Assembly (NCBI GenBank): GCA_015183035.1
Contig: JACZZP010000008.1
Span: 1,550,001-1,614,000, forward strand
DNA: 64,000 bases
Reading direction: 5' to 3'
Origin: Meloidogyne chitwoodi
Taxonomy: Eukaryota; Nematoda; Chromadorea; Rhabditida; Meloidogynidae
In this document: in pieces, positions 36,001-47,578 of the stretch
Layout: every line of letters starts with the position of its first letter
Numbering within the stretch: the first letter of the stretch is position 1
The notes under the pieces: model-generated
What the model was told of the DNA's origin: nothing
Databases searched by the model: none
Seen by the model: only the letters and a program-made list of their open reading frames with translations
Made by a program: the position numbers and the translations under genes

Positions 36001-38294
36001 TGTCCAGCTCAAATTAAAGCTGAGAATATTAAAGTAATTTTTTTAACTTAAAATATTATACTATAATTAAAAAATAATTTTTTTCAGTCATCACCACTTG
36101 GGCTTTTAGCTATATCTACTTTTACAGGTCGCATTCACATTTATAGGTAAATAGACTCTTCTAAATATTTTAAATTTTTTATTTTAATTGATTTTGTAGC
36201 ATTCCATCTGATTTGGATACTCTTATAAATTCACACTTTTGTTCGTCTCTATCTTCTTCAACTGGAAATGAGTCAATTCCTCTTATTCTTGAATCAATTC
36301 CTCTTCTTACTCTCAGTCATGACCCTCTACGCAAAATAAAAATGGAGGAAGTGAAAGAAGAAGAAAATGACAGGCGGAATAGCGGTTATTTTTATATTTT
36401 GATGATTCTGTAAATGTTAAATATATATTTATCGGAAAGTTGCATGTAGTATTTTGGTTAAGTGGCGCCGTTTTATATTTACTGCCAATGATGAACCCGA
36501 ACATTTTGATAGGAACTGCCGTCTTAAGTTGTGCCTTGTGGCACTTTTGAGGATATCGGATCTCTGAGGCAGTTAAAAAATTAAAATAGATTGATTTAGA
36601 ATTTTTACAAGCATTGAATCCTTTTATCTTAATTTTTTAATTTATTAATAAAAAAATATATATTTAATAGTAATCATAAAATAATTTAAATTTAAGCAAT
36701 TTCATCATTAAAAGAAGGTCTTGACTCTATTCCGCTGTTTAAAGTACAATGGTCTCCATTTGATGGTTCTCGACATATTGCAGCTATTTCTGCTTCATGT
36801 TAAATATATTTTTTAGATTAATTTTTTTTAATTTAAGGGTTTGTCTACATTTGGAGCATTTTTGGCGATTCAAATGAAGTGACTTTACCACTTTGGACGT
36901 TGCCAATTGATGGCTTATTGTCACCTCCTATGTCCATTGGCTGGTTGGAACAAGATAAAAGTTTGTTAATTATTTATTAAAAACATAAAATTAAGCTTTC
37001 AGTCTGTGTTTCTTATCGGAATAAACAATTTCATGCCTACAAACTCTTATATCCTAGTCTAGATAACACGGTATTTTTATATAGTTGTGCTCAATCTAAT
37101 CCATTATATTTCAGCAATCGACGTATTTAACCCGTCTCATTTTGGAATGTGAATCAGCTAAAGGATCTGGTATATTTTGCAATACGCGTCCTTTATTGTT
37201 TCCTGGTGCTCTAACTTTTGATTCGTATGCTTTTACTTATTTGGGAACACAACAGCAGGTTTAAAAACAAAAAATTAAAAAGTAAAATTAATAAATTATA
37301 GTCACTTTGCTATCTGGCCCTGCAACAGAAAATCCCTTTTATTGATAGTGAAGAAGGCTGTATTGATCAAGTTACAGCGTCAAATCTTAGTAATTGGTAA
37401 AAATATTTTAAAGCTTGAAAATATTTTTCTTTTAATTTAGTCATCAAATTCGTCTCACATCTGCTTGTATTTGCCCAAATAGTGGGATCTGTACATCAGT
37501 TGGAGCAGATGGCCGATTGTGCTGTTCATTAAATGGACGTGTTTTACCTAAAAATGGTTAGCTAATAAAATAATTAAATTTAAAATTATTTTTCATTAAA
37601 GTATCTGATATCGATAATTTCATGCATGGTCGAGCTCTCCTTCAATTAATCTCTCATCGCAAAAATCCTGTATCATTTGAAGATGATGATGATATTGTTG
37701 AAAATGAGGTTAATTAATTATTGGACATTTAATTGTTTTTTTTTTATTTAGGATAATAGTTTTTGCTTTTCACATGAAGATTGTTTGGCTAAAAGATTTT
37801 TGGAGATTAGACTTGGTGATTGTGCAATTTTGGAACAGAGAAATGTGAATATTTTTATTTTTTTCATTATTATGTTAGTTCCTTTAACTTTTAAATTTAG
37901 TTATTAATAAGTTTGTGATTATCTTCATGATGTAGAGAGGTGGTTTAGTGGGATAAATTTTGTTAGGAACGGATGATGACGATTTTATCTAGTTGATAAT
38001 ACATGAACTACTAGAAGAGCTTTTTAACCCTGACGTTCCTTTTAAATTTTTCGATGAGTATTTTTCTTTATTTTTTATCTACCTAGTTAAGTTTAAATTT
38101 AAGTATTTTTTTATAATATTAAAAAAAATATTTTTTTTAATTAGGAACGTGTAAATGGCCGTTCTTTTCCTGAAACATGTGTTGATCGTCGATTAGAAGC
38201 ATTAACAGTTATTGATTGCAGTCATAATTCGGTGGGGCTTACATTTTGTGGGGGTGATTCAGGCCTTGTTTTTATTGTGCCCTGTACTCTTTGA
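33074..38294 (+). CDS. GTF3C2: TFIIIC beta subunit homologue (GTF3C2/TFIIIC110-like WD40 protein)
   Basis: TFIIIC binds internal promoters of tRNA genes for RNA polymerase III; this subunit is a WD40 propeller with a disordered, DNA-binding N-terminus. The gene has about 20 exons from MSKLKKIRYTNDKSVD to a stop at 38292-38294. The N-terminal third is Ser/Asn-rich and contains an AT-hook-like KLSRKRGRPRKN. The WD40 part has FCGGPIADIAVCPHALPDG, VCSVTWCPAQIKAE, LGLLAISTFTGRIHIYSIP, LFKVQWSPFDGSRHIAAI-type and LTTSACICPNSGICTSVGAD-type blades. It ends RRLEALTVIDCSHNSVGL and FCGGDSGLVFIVPCTL. These align by eye with human GTF3C2 (LGLLALACSDGKVLLFSLP; LVSGGQSGLVRIHFV). Exon ends in the middle are not all resolved. 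It is a diverged homologue, but the order of blocks fits. Confidence 0.65.
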
Positions 38295-38848
38295 ATGATA
38301 TTATTTACTTTTATAAATTAATTTTTGAATTCCTTAATTTGTTTTGTTTTATACTTAATTTTGTTTTTATTGAAAATGCTTTTAATAATTATGTTGAATA
38401 AATAAAAGAATATTTTGTTTATTTAGATCCTTTATTTGTTAATTATATGTTAAATTATGATTTAGTAATTTCTTATTTGCTAAATTCGTCAGGCATTTAT
38501 TAGTATTTTAAAAAGTTTTATCGGCATAAATTAAAAATTTTTTTTTTAATTTAAATTATTTAATTTTAACATATTTTTAATTAAATAATTGTTTAATTTA
38601 TTTTAGAATAAAACTATTACTACTTGAGTTCTAAATTATTATATTTCTTTTAATTTATTAAACATTTAATATTAAAAATAAAATATTAATTTTAAAAAAT
38701 ACTAAAGTACTTTAACGATTTAATTTATTAAATAAGAGAAGAGTGACAAAAAACTGTGGCTAGTAAAATGTGGCAGATTTTTTCGAGTGAACATTTCAAT
38801 TCATTCAAAAAAATTATTAATTAAACAATATAGTAGTGCCTATAATTT
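38295..38848. other. Intergenic region, no gene seen
   Basis: 554 bp of nearly pure AT between two plus-strand genes. No repeat or ORF stands out. It presumably carries the promoter of the secreted protein gene. Confidence 0.4.
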
Positions 38849-39549
38849 ATGAAAATGTTTATTATTTTATTTATTTTAATTTTTATTAATATATATAATT
38901 TAAATGCAGGAGATGTTAGTTTTAATATTTTTAATTATAAAATTTAAAATAAACTTTAGGTTGATTTAATAATTTAATTTTAATATATCTTTAGTATAAA
39001 AATTGAAGTCATAAATGGATATTTAACTTAATAGTTTAGGGCCTTTTTTACAATGAAATTTGTGTAAATAAATTATTAAGAAATATTAAAAATAAATTTT
39101 AATGTTGATTAAAATAATATATTTTTTATTTTAGGAAGGATTGAATCGTTTTTCGGTAAATATCAAATTTAATAAATTTATAAATCAACTTTTATCCTAA
39201 AAGCTTTAAAATTAAGAGACTACCACATTCTCCTCCTCATCATCCTCCACTTCCACCACCACCACCACCACCTCCACCAATTCTACCACCACCTACACCT
39301 CCATTAGTTCAAATAGGTGGACTTGAAGAACAAGGAGAACAACATGATTTGGAATTCGAAATTCAACCTGAACATCAGGATGATTTTGTAATAGAATTGC
39401 CTGGTATTAGAAGACAACCAGAAGGAAATGCACATCACCAACACCAGCAACAACAACATAATGAAGAACATGGAAATACTCGAGTAACAATTACTCATTC
39501 TCGTGGCCGAAGAAATCATCCATCTTGTGGTGATTGTGTTATACTTTGA
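38849..39549 (+). CDS. Small secreted Pro/His-rich protein
   Basis: Three exons close in phase (38849-38914, 39135-39155, 39217-39549) to 139 residues. Exon 1 is almost exactly a signal peptide (MKMFIILFILIFINIYNLNA, then GD). The seven-residue exon 2 (EGLNRFS) is followed by a proline run (PHHPPLPPPPPPPPPILPPP), an acidic stretch and a His/Gln-rich segment (AHHQHQQQQHNEEHG). The tail is VTITHSRGRRNHPSCGDCVI with two cysteines. I do not recognise a family. In a plant-parasitic nematode a short secreted disordered protein could be an effector or a cuticle or eggshell component, but nothing in the sequence decides this. The His-rich segment might bind metal ions. Confidence 0.65.
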
Positions 39550-39910
39550 TTTTATAAATAAAAAAAATGTTAGATATTTTATTTTAAATATAAGTTTAAT
39601 TATATAAATTAGAAATTTAAAAGAAATTAAAAAATTATTATATAATTTATTAGATTTATTAAATATAGTTTATAAATAAATAAAATTTTTCAATTTTAAA
39701 AATATTTTTTATCCTTAAGAATTAATTAATATAAATTTTATAAATTTGTTTTTTAGAAAAAAATTATTTTTTTAGAAATTATCCCCTATGAAATCTTAAA
39801 ATATTAAAAAATTCTTTATTTTTAATTAAAAGAAAAATTTAAAAATATTTTTTTAAATAGCCATTATTAATTTTATACTTTATTATATGAAGGACTTTTT
39901 AAAGTTATGA

Positions 39911-40189
39911 AGGATTTTATTAAGAATTTATATTAAAATGTCATTTTTAAGCTTATATACTATATATTTAATGGAGCTTTAATATTTATTTTATAAAAAT
40001 TTATTTACGTTATTTACATAAGTATTTTTAATTATTCTTTTATATTTTCATATTATGAAAGGAGAAAACCTCCAAATTTTCCAGACTAAATCATCAATAT
40101 TTAGTTTAATATTATTAAATTAAATTATTTTAATTCTAATTAATTAGTTTTATAAATTATGAAAATTATAAGAATTTTTAAAAATTTAT
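39911..40189. repeat. Long direct repeat, left copy
   Basis: About 276 bp, from GATTTTATTAAGAATT to AAGAATTTTTAAAAATTTA, nearly identical to 45627-45902. The pair bounds a block holding kinase copy B and the coiled-coil gene. Both copies contain GAAAGGAGAAAACCTCCAAA, a short hairpin (GGAG...CTCC), and end in one unit of the AT-rich tandem repeat. Confidence 0.8.
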
Positions 40190-40372
40190 ATTATTGCTAA
40201 AAAATAAATTTATTTTATTAAATTAAATTATTTTTATTCTAATTAATTAGTTTTATAAATTATGAAAATTATAAGAATTTTTAAAAATTTATATTATTGC
40301 TAAAAAATAAATTTATTTTATTAAATTAAATTATTTTTATTCTAATTAATTAGTTTTATAAATTATGAAAAG
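40112..40372. repeat. 103-bp tandem repeat, about 2.6 units
   Basis: CTAATTAATTAGTTTTATAA recurs at 40136, 40239 and 40342, giving an exact 103-bp period. Units also contain TTATGAAAATTATAAGAATT and TATTATTGCTAAAAAATAA. Single units occur at about 18948 and 45850, so this is a dispersed family. Confidence 0.85.
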
Positions 40373-42148
40373 TCACAAAAATAGATATATGTTATTATAA
40401 AATTTTAATAAAGTTTTATCTAAATGAAATTTAAAGTATAATTGAAGTTTTTACTTTAAAAACTTTACTTTCAAATGGTCGAAGTTTAACAAATAGTTTT
40501 ACTTTTAAAATATAGATAGAAAAATAAGTATACATATAAATATTTAGTTACTTCCAAGTAATTTGGACAGTGAGTAAAATACACAAAATTTTTGTTTTTC
40601 TAAATTTAAAGAGATTTAAAAAATGTCTTAAATTATATACATATTATGTGTTTATACTCAGTGTCAAATTACCTGCCAGATACAATTAATTTTATTGATA
40701 AAAACAATTAATTGAAATACAAATTGAGGGAACAGAAAATAATATAATAGATGAACAACAATGAATATTATCCCTTCGTTATTACTTCTTAGATGACCCT
40801 TTAGTACCCCCTTCGAATTTCACTTGTTGAGACTTCAGTCCTTTCGCTGCCGTCTGATTCTTTCCATCCCTTTTGCTCGGTTTCTCCTGTGGCTTTTTCT
40901 GCTCCTTCACCGACTTCTTGCGTTTACTGTCCTTCTCGCCCTTTTTGGTATCTATTACCTTCTCTCCCTTCTTGGTCTCTACAACCTTCTCGCCTTTTTT
41001 GGTATCTTGCGAAGTGCCAGTCGCCGCCTTTTTAAGCTTCTTTTGTTCCTCCCATTGTTTGGCTTTTTCTTTCAAATTTTCCTCGTTTAAGTCATCAAGT
41101 GTGTCATCTACTGTCCGTGTCATGGTCGACGACTCGCCTGCTCCGCCTTCGTAGTCACTATCGTACTCACTCTCAACTGTACCTACCGTGTCGTTTTCAT
41201 CGTCCTTTAAGTATAAAAAAATATTTTAAATTTTTAACAATTCAAACTCATAAAATAACCTACTTCATTTTTATTATTACTTCGAGAAAACGGGTCCATT
41301 TGTTCCGGATGCTCTTGCCATTCAAACGGATCAGAAAGAGAACTACTTGATATGGCTTGAATATTTTTGTATAGAAGAAAAGTAAGAGCATTATGATCTG
41401 GTGGATCCAGTGTTTTCGTGACCGGCCTTTTCCCGGTCATGAAAATGACCTGACCTGACCGGAAATTTCGGTCATAAAAAATGACCTGACCATGACCGCG
41501 ATTTCGGTCAGGTCAGGTCAGGTCATTTTTGGTCATGACCGAAAATGACCGAACATGACCGAAAAATTTTTGAAATATAATGGCTAAAAAAATTTTTTTT
41601 CGCATATATTTTATTCAATTTTTGTTTTAAATTTATCTATTGGGTTGAAATAAATTAAAAAGAAATACATTTAAAGTAAACTTAACCATTAATGAATGAT
41701 TTAAATAAATAAATATTGCTGTCATTCAACACTTTAATCTTTATGCTGCTTATGTTAGATTGGTAGAAAAAGAAGCCTGCGAAAAAACGCGTTCAATCGG
41801 TGCAAAATAGAGACGGAAAATTCGCATTTCCGGGATCCCGACTTAAGATTTTTAAAACCTATATGAGAAGGATTTTATGGGATAAATCCCGAATCTCAAA
41901 AATTTTTCTGGGTAATCCCTGTATGTATTATTTTTATTTAAAATTTCAATGTTGTACCAATAAAGTACACACAATGTATAAATCAGGGTGTGCCGGGTTG
42001 ATGACAAGTGTTTGGCTAAAATTTCTCGGTTGGGGCTAATTTCATAAATTTTGGGTTGATTTAGCGCCGCAGGCGAAAAATTATAAAAATAATTGCACCT
42101 AAGTTGCCAAAAATTCACTTTTTTTAACGCCGTAGACAATAATATAGG

Positions 42149-42757
42149 GCTCCCGGAAAATAGGTCAATGGAAAATTGGTCAGTGGAAATTTGGTCAGTG
42201 GAAAATAGGTCAGTACTCGGAAAATAGGTCAGTGGAAATTTGGTCAGTGAAGAAACAGTACATAAAATCACTAAAATACATGTAAAACACAAATAAAACA
42301 CAAAAACACATGTAAAACACAAATAAAACACAAAAACACAAATAAAACACAAAAACACAAAAACACAAAAAAAAACACAAAAACACAAATAAAACACAAA
42401 AACACAAATAAAACGCAAAAAAACACAAAAACACAAAAAACACAAATAAAACACAAAAACACAAATAAAACACAAAAAACACAAAAACACATGTAAAACA
42501 CAAAAACACATGTAAAACACAAAAACACATGTAAAACAAACAAAACACATGTAAAACACAAAAACACATGTAAAACAAATAAAACCTAAAAACAAAAAAT
42601 TTTAATGTATTTTTGTGTTTTACATGTATTTTAGTGATTTTATGTACTGTTTCTTCACTGACCAAATTTCCACTGACCTATTTTCCTAGTACTGACCTAT
42701 TTTCCACTGACCAAATTTCCACTGACCAATTTTCCACTGACCTATTTTCCTGGCACG
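42149..42757. mobile_element. Nested foldback element with near-perfect 145-bp arms
   Basis: Arms 42149-42293 and 42612-42757 are almost perfect reverse complements. Each contains five or six copies of a GGAAAATAGGTCAGT / GGAAATTTGGTCAGT word. The 9-bp repeat TAATATAGG flanks it (42140-42148 and 42758-42766). The loop (42294-42611) is a microsatellite-like array of ACACAAAAACACATGTAAA and AAATAAAACACAAAA units. The long open frames on the minus strand here are translations of this array (Phe/Cys/Val runs) and are not genes. Confidence 0.88.
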
Positions 42758-42861
42758 TAATATAGGATTATTTTTCTTCTAAAATGTTTAAAAACGAAAG
42801 AAAAATAAAGATAAACAATGTTAACAATAATTAACAACTTAAAAATAAATTTTAAATATTA

Positions 42862-42926
42862 AAGGAATCGAACCTAAGTCAAAGTCCTGTCGTAGACTAA
42901 CACACTACCACTCAACCATACTCACA
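42862..42926 (-). pseudogene. tRNA-like sequence (degenerate) inside the hAT-type element
   Basis: On the minus strand TGGTTGAGTGG fits the A-box and GGTTCGATTCC fits the B-box consensus at tRNA-like spacing. A four-base stem AGTC/GACT marks a possible anticodon arm. The acceptor stem does not pair. It is probably a tRNA-derived fragment carried by the transposon. Confidence 0.5.
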
Positions 42927-44918
42927 TTGGTGAGAAGACAATTTAATTAAAGATAAATCTTTCTTTCTTCTCTTCTCTCATGCATAAGAGGGAAAGAAGG
43001 AAAGGAAAAGAGGGAAAAATAGGATTTTGGTCAGTGACATTTGACGATTTTCGGTCATATGACCGGTCATGACCATTTCAATTTTTGGTCAAAAAATCTG
43101 ACCTGACCTGACCGGCCTTTTCCCGGTCACCAAAATGACCTGACCTGACCAAAAATTTCGGTCAGGTCAGGTCTGGTCATTTTTGGTCATGACCGAAACC
43201 CGGTCACGAAAACACTGGGTGGATCTTTGAATTTATACTGACTGAGTAGCTTTTTAACTTTTTTAAATGAATGTGGGCAGTTCTGGAAAAAAAAAAGATT
43301 GTTTATGACAGTTTGTTTATGAGTATTTATCTACCGAAAAGAGTTCATCGTCTGAAGTATCCATCTTTATACTCAAACTCTCGATTTGTTTCACTCCAGT
43401 CCAAGGGAGTGTTCCTGTGCACAGTTCAATGAGAGTGTACTGAAAAAGTTTAAAGATTTTATATAAAGGGCAGCTACTTGAAATTTACCAAAAGTCCCCA
43501 AAGATCATCTACTCTGCCTTGGTCTAAACATTTATGCGCATTGACAGAGCAGTACCGATAGGTGCCACGAAAAGCAACCTTAATAAAAAAATAAATTACA
43601 TTCTTTTACTATTAATACACACCTTCCGTCTGGGCTCTCTCAATTTTCCAGGTTCGTTTTTCTCAAATATGTAACGCGAGAGACCAAAATCAAAGAGATA
43701 AACCATATTCGGATGATGATAACCGGGAGCCATATTTGCCGGCTTCACATCTCGGTGGATGTATCCTGCAAAGTGAAACTTCTTAAAGGCCTAAAAGAAA
43801 AAAGATAAAAAATGAAAACATAAGGCGTTGCTTCGTTACCCGAAACATTTGCATGCCGATTTTTAGTGATGATATAGCACTGAAATGTCGCGCTGGCTGC
43901 GCCCTTCGGATATCGTCTAACGGCTTGCCCAAGAGTGTAATGACGATAAATCTTAACAAAAAATTTTTTCTAATAATTATTCCCATAATCTAACGTCATT
44001 TTGTCGGTCTCCCCCTTATCAAAGAGTTTACAAAAGAATTTTCCCTGAACATGCTCCAAGACACGGATCTCCATTCGAAGGACTTCATCATTACGATTCG
44101 CTTCTTCTCTACCTTCAGAGCATAAAGCGTTTTTGTCTAAAAAACTTAGATTAAGTTTAACCAAAATAAGAGCACCTTGTCATTTCTCTCGTGAACACAA
44201 TAGACTTGACCAAAAGCACCCTCGCCAAGAACATTAACATTTTTCCATCTGTCAATATATTGCGGCGGATCGTTATCGGACATCTTTTGAATAGATAAAT
44301 TAAAGAAATCGTTTAAATGTTTAAGATACCTTGTAAACCAATCTCCGGAAATGGAAAAGCGTTAATAACAAATATTCGTGTTGAGTTGAAGTGTCGTTTA
44401 AGCGACTTAAACATAATGGCTTTTTATAGTAAAAGATTTTAGAAGAATAATAAAAATTGATTCAAAAATTGTAAACTAATAAGAGAACTAAAAATTTAAT
44501 CACTGGGCAATCAAGCTTCACTAAAAAGTTACTGCTAGTCGTTTCGACAATCACTATCTGGTACTTTCTAACGAGAGTTACAAAGGTGCTTATTTTAATA
44601 GATCCTAAATCAACTACAAAGCATTCTACATACTAGCCAGTGTACATCTTTCACATTATTTAATTAACAATAAATCTATTATAATTTTCACAAAGTATAA
44701 TTACAAATATATCTAATTAGATATCGAAATAATAAAGTAAGAGACCAAGCAAAGAAAAATTTGGATTTTTATTATTGGAGAATTTTAATTTTTTTATACT
44801 TTTTCTTTTATAAAGAATTTTTTTTTATTTATTTAATTTTTACCTAATGAAATTATAATTTCATATACATATATTTAAATACAAGATATAGAATATATCA
44901 CTATATATTTATTTTTAT

Positions 44919-45586
44919 TTATTCCTTCATTTTATATATATTCATCGTTCTTATGAACACATCAGCCTCTTTTGACTTTTTTGTACTAAAAAATATAATG
45001 ATTGTTACTATAAAATTTAAAAAAAATACTTGTCAACCGCAAGCTTATTACAGATTTTCATTAGCATTTCGCCATTTTTGTCCACTTTGGTGTTTAAGCT
45101 TGTCATGTTGTCATTCAGATTCTTCATATTAGGTTCCATACTCAACAACTTCACTTCCATACCCAGCACCTTCTCCTTCATATTCTTATTATTCTCCTCA
45201 ATACATTTAATTTTTGCCTCCATAACTTTGATTTTGTCTTCAAACTTCTTAAACTGTTTTTCGATACAGTTAGAATGACCAATCTCAATTAACATTATTA
45301 TTAAAATATTTAAAAATAATTATTTTACCTCCATGCATTGACCAAATTCACCAAATCTGTCGGCAAAAAGTTGTACACGCCGTTTATTGACTTCAGATCT
45401 CTCTTTCCAAATTCCTACTTCTTTCTCCAAGTTCTTAACTCGTTCCTAAATAACAAATTAAAAGAATTAATAAATATATAATACTTTTAGATCTCGAGAT
45501 TCTTGGACACGTGTTTCAATTAAGGCAAGTGCGTCGTTACTCACAGATCCAAGTGTTTGGTATCCTTGAGCATTTGTCGTAGCCAT
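44919..45586 (-). CDS. Small coiled-coil protein
   Basis: Four exons close in phase (45485-45586, 45329-45445, 45030-45283, 44919-44985) to 179 residues. The start is MATTNAQGYQTLGSVSNDAL. From about residue 35 onward the sequence is heptad-like and charged: ERVKNLEKEVGIWKERSEVN, then FEDKIKVMEAKIKCIEENNK, MKEKVLGMEVKLLSMEPNMK and NLNDNMTSLNTKVDKNGEML. It ends with a short Lys-rich tail. This is a predicted long coiled coil with no membrane segment or signal peptide. No family is recognised. It lies between kinase copy B and the right-hand direct repeat, whose edge comes within about 40 bp of the start codon, so its promoter may lie in the repeat. Confidence 0.65.
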
Positions 45587-45626
45587 TTTTACGTAGAAAT
45601 AACTTGAAGAAAATTTTTATTTAGGA

Positions 45627-45902
45627 GGACTTTATTAAGAATTATATTAAAATGTCATTTTTAAGTTTATATACTATATATTTAATGAGGTTTTAATATT
45701 TATTTTATAAAAATTTATTTACGTTATTTACATAAGTATTTTTAATTATTCTTTTATATTTTCATATTATGAAAGGAGAAAACCTCCAAATTTTCCAGAC
45801 TAAATCATCAATATTTAGTTTAATATTATTAAATTAAATTATTTTTATTCTAATTAATTAGTTTTATAAATTATGAAAATTATAAGAATTTTTAAAAATT
45901 TA
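45627..45902. repeat. Long direct repeat, right copy
   Basis: Partner of 39911-40189 in the same orientation with only a few differences. It lies immediately upstream of the coiled-coil gene. See the left copy for content. Confidence 0.8.
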
Positions 45903-47578
45903 ATGTTCAACTTTTATAAAAATATTTAAAAACAAATAAAAGAAGATAAAAAATTAATTAATTAAAAAATAATAGATAAATAATATTTGTGAGACCCTTT
46001 GTTATCATTAAAACAAATATAAAACATTTAATAATAATTTATTTAAAGAATAATAATTTTTAAATTTATTCTTTTTTATTTTTTAATTTAAAATATACTA
46101 AAAAACATTTTTTTCTAATTTTTTATTCAAAAAATAAAAGTCTGAAATTGAAATTTAACTCCAAATAATTTAAAAATAATTGGGAAAAAATTAAAAAAAG
46201 AGAGTATAAATAAATCCTTTACATCTGCTCTTCTTTTTTACTGAACGGCCATTTGTTTAAATCTAAAAAAAAATAAATAAATAAATAAACTTTATTTTTA
46301 ATTTTTAATTATATAAAAATTATTTTTTAATTAATTAAAAAAATATTTTATTAGAAAATAAATAAATATAAAATTATTTAATTAATTAATATTATAAAAT
46401 AAATTTATTTAAATTTATTTAAATTAAATATTTATTTATTAAATATTATTTTAATTAATTATTAAAAAAAGAAGAATTAAATTTCAAAAAATAAATAATT
46501 AAATAAATAAATATTGATCAAATTGCGCATATTCTTTTACCAATAAATATAATTATATTTAATTCACTCTAAAAAATAATAATTATTTTTATTTTTATTC
46601 TTGTCACCCTGTGAATGGTTAATTATTAAATAATATTTTCTCTCTCTTTTTTTTATTCTTTAGTCCCCGAAAAACTTTTTTAAAATTATGATTCATTCAA
46701 TTAAAATATTATTATTTTGATTTTAAAATCCTCTTTTAATGTTTTTAATTTTTTTGAAATAAAAATAAATAATTTAAAATATTTATTAAATTTATTTTTT
46801 AATTAAAATAAATAAATTTATTTAATATTTTTATTTGTAATTTTTATCAGTTAATTTATCAAAAAGTAGTTAATGAGTAATATTACTTTTACTATTAAAT
46901 TAATTTATTAAATATTTAAAATAAATAATAATAATTTAATTTTATCAGAATTGTTTCTTTTAATTTTTATATAAATATAATATTTATTTATTATATCTCC
47001 GAAAATCTTTTTCCAATTAAAAAAATATTTTTTTGTTTTTCTCTTTATGTCCTGCGACTAAGTTTTCCTCTGCTTACCCAATAAATAAATAAAATAGAGG
47101 GGATCTTCATTTATATGTCAATGACTTTATATTTATATTTTTAATATAATCTACCCCCAATTCTTCTAAAAAACTATTTTTATTTATTTTTTCTAATTTA
47201 TAATAAATAAATAAATATGTACAGTTGTTGTTGTCGTCAAATCAATATTTTGCAAATGAAGAGGAAAAATTAAAAAAAAAAGAAAAATATAATAAAAATA
47301 CGTGATTTGAAAAATTTATTTATTTATTTATTTTTGCGAAAGTTGCGGTCAAAATTAGAATTTTAAAATATTATTAAATATTTCTTTTTTTTTTAATAAT
47401 TAAAAAATATATTATTTTTATTTATTAACCAATTTTAATTTAAAAATTACTAATCTTTTTTTTTAATTTTTTTTTTTAAATGGAATTAATTTAATTTCTT
47501 TTTTTTGAAATAATTTTCTGTAATTTTTAAAGGATTTAATTAAATTATAATTATTTATTTATTTTAAATTAAAATTAA
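45903..47578. other. AT-rich intergenic region
   Basis: About 1.7 kb with (TTTA)n-like runs and no gene. It is probably upstream regulatory sequence for the genes to the right. Confidence 0.4.

Larger units (their letters stand above)
41408..43217. mobile_element. Non-autonomous hAT-type element with 8-bp target duplication
   Basis: Ends CAGTGTTTTCGTGACCGG (41408-41425) and its exact complement (43200-43217) are flanked by the 8-bp direct repeat GGTGGATC (41400-41407 and 43218-43225). Kinase copy A (about 17300) shows the empty site with one GGTGGATC. The 8-bp duplication and CAGTG terminus fit the hAT superfamily. Both ends carry dense arrays of GACCTGACC, GGTCATGACC and GGTCAGGTCA words over about 180 bp, like subterminal transposase-binding repeats. 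No transposase frame is present. Inside lie a 609-bp foldback element (42149-42757) and a tRNA-like sequence (about 42862-42926). Confidence 0.9.
40782..44283 (-). pseudogene. CK1-like kinase, copy B (frameshifted and interrupted)
   Basis: A close copy of the kinase gene at 16678-18354 with the same eight-exon plan, start at 44281-44283 and stop at 40782. It is broken twice. Around 44099-44101 four bases are missing relative to copy A, in the exon after the glycine loop, shifting the frame right after the ATP-binding lysine segment. In exon 7 a 1.8-kb element (41408-43217) splits the codons for DPPDHNAL. The 113-residue C-terminal tail is still unchanged from copy A, so both lesions look recent. 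The splice sites checked are mostly preserved. It may be transcribed but cannot encode the full kinase. Confidence 0.9.

Noticed and set aside
41852..42665. Long minus-strand ORFs of up to 247 codons rich in Phe, Cys and Val
   Set aside because: They are translations of the ACACAAAAACAC microsatellite core and arms of the foldback element; all three frames are open because of the repeat.
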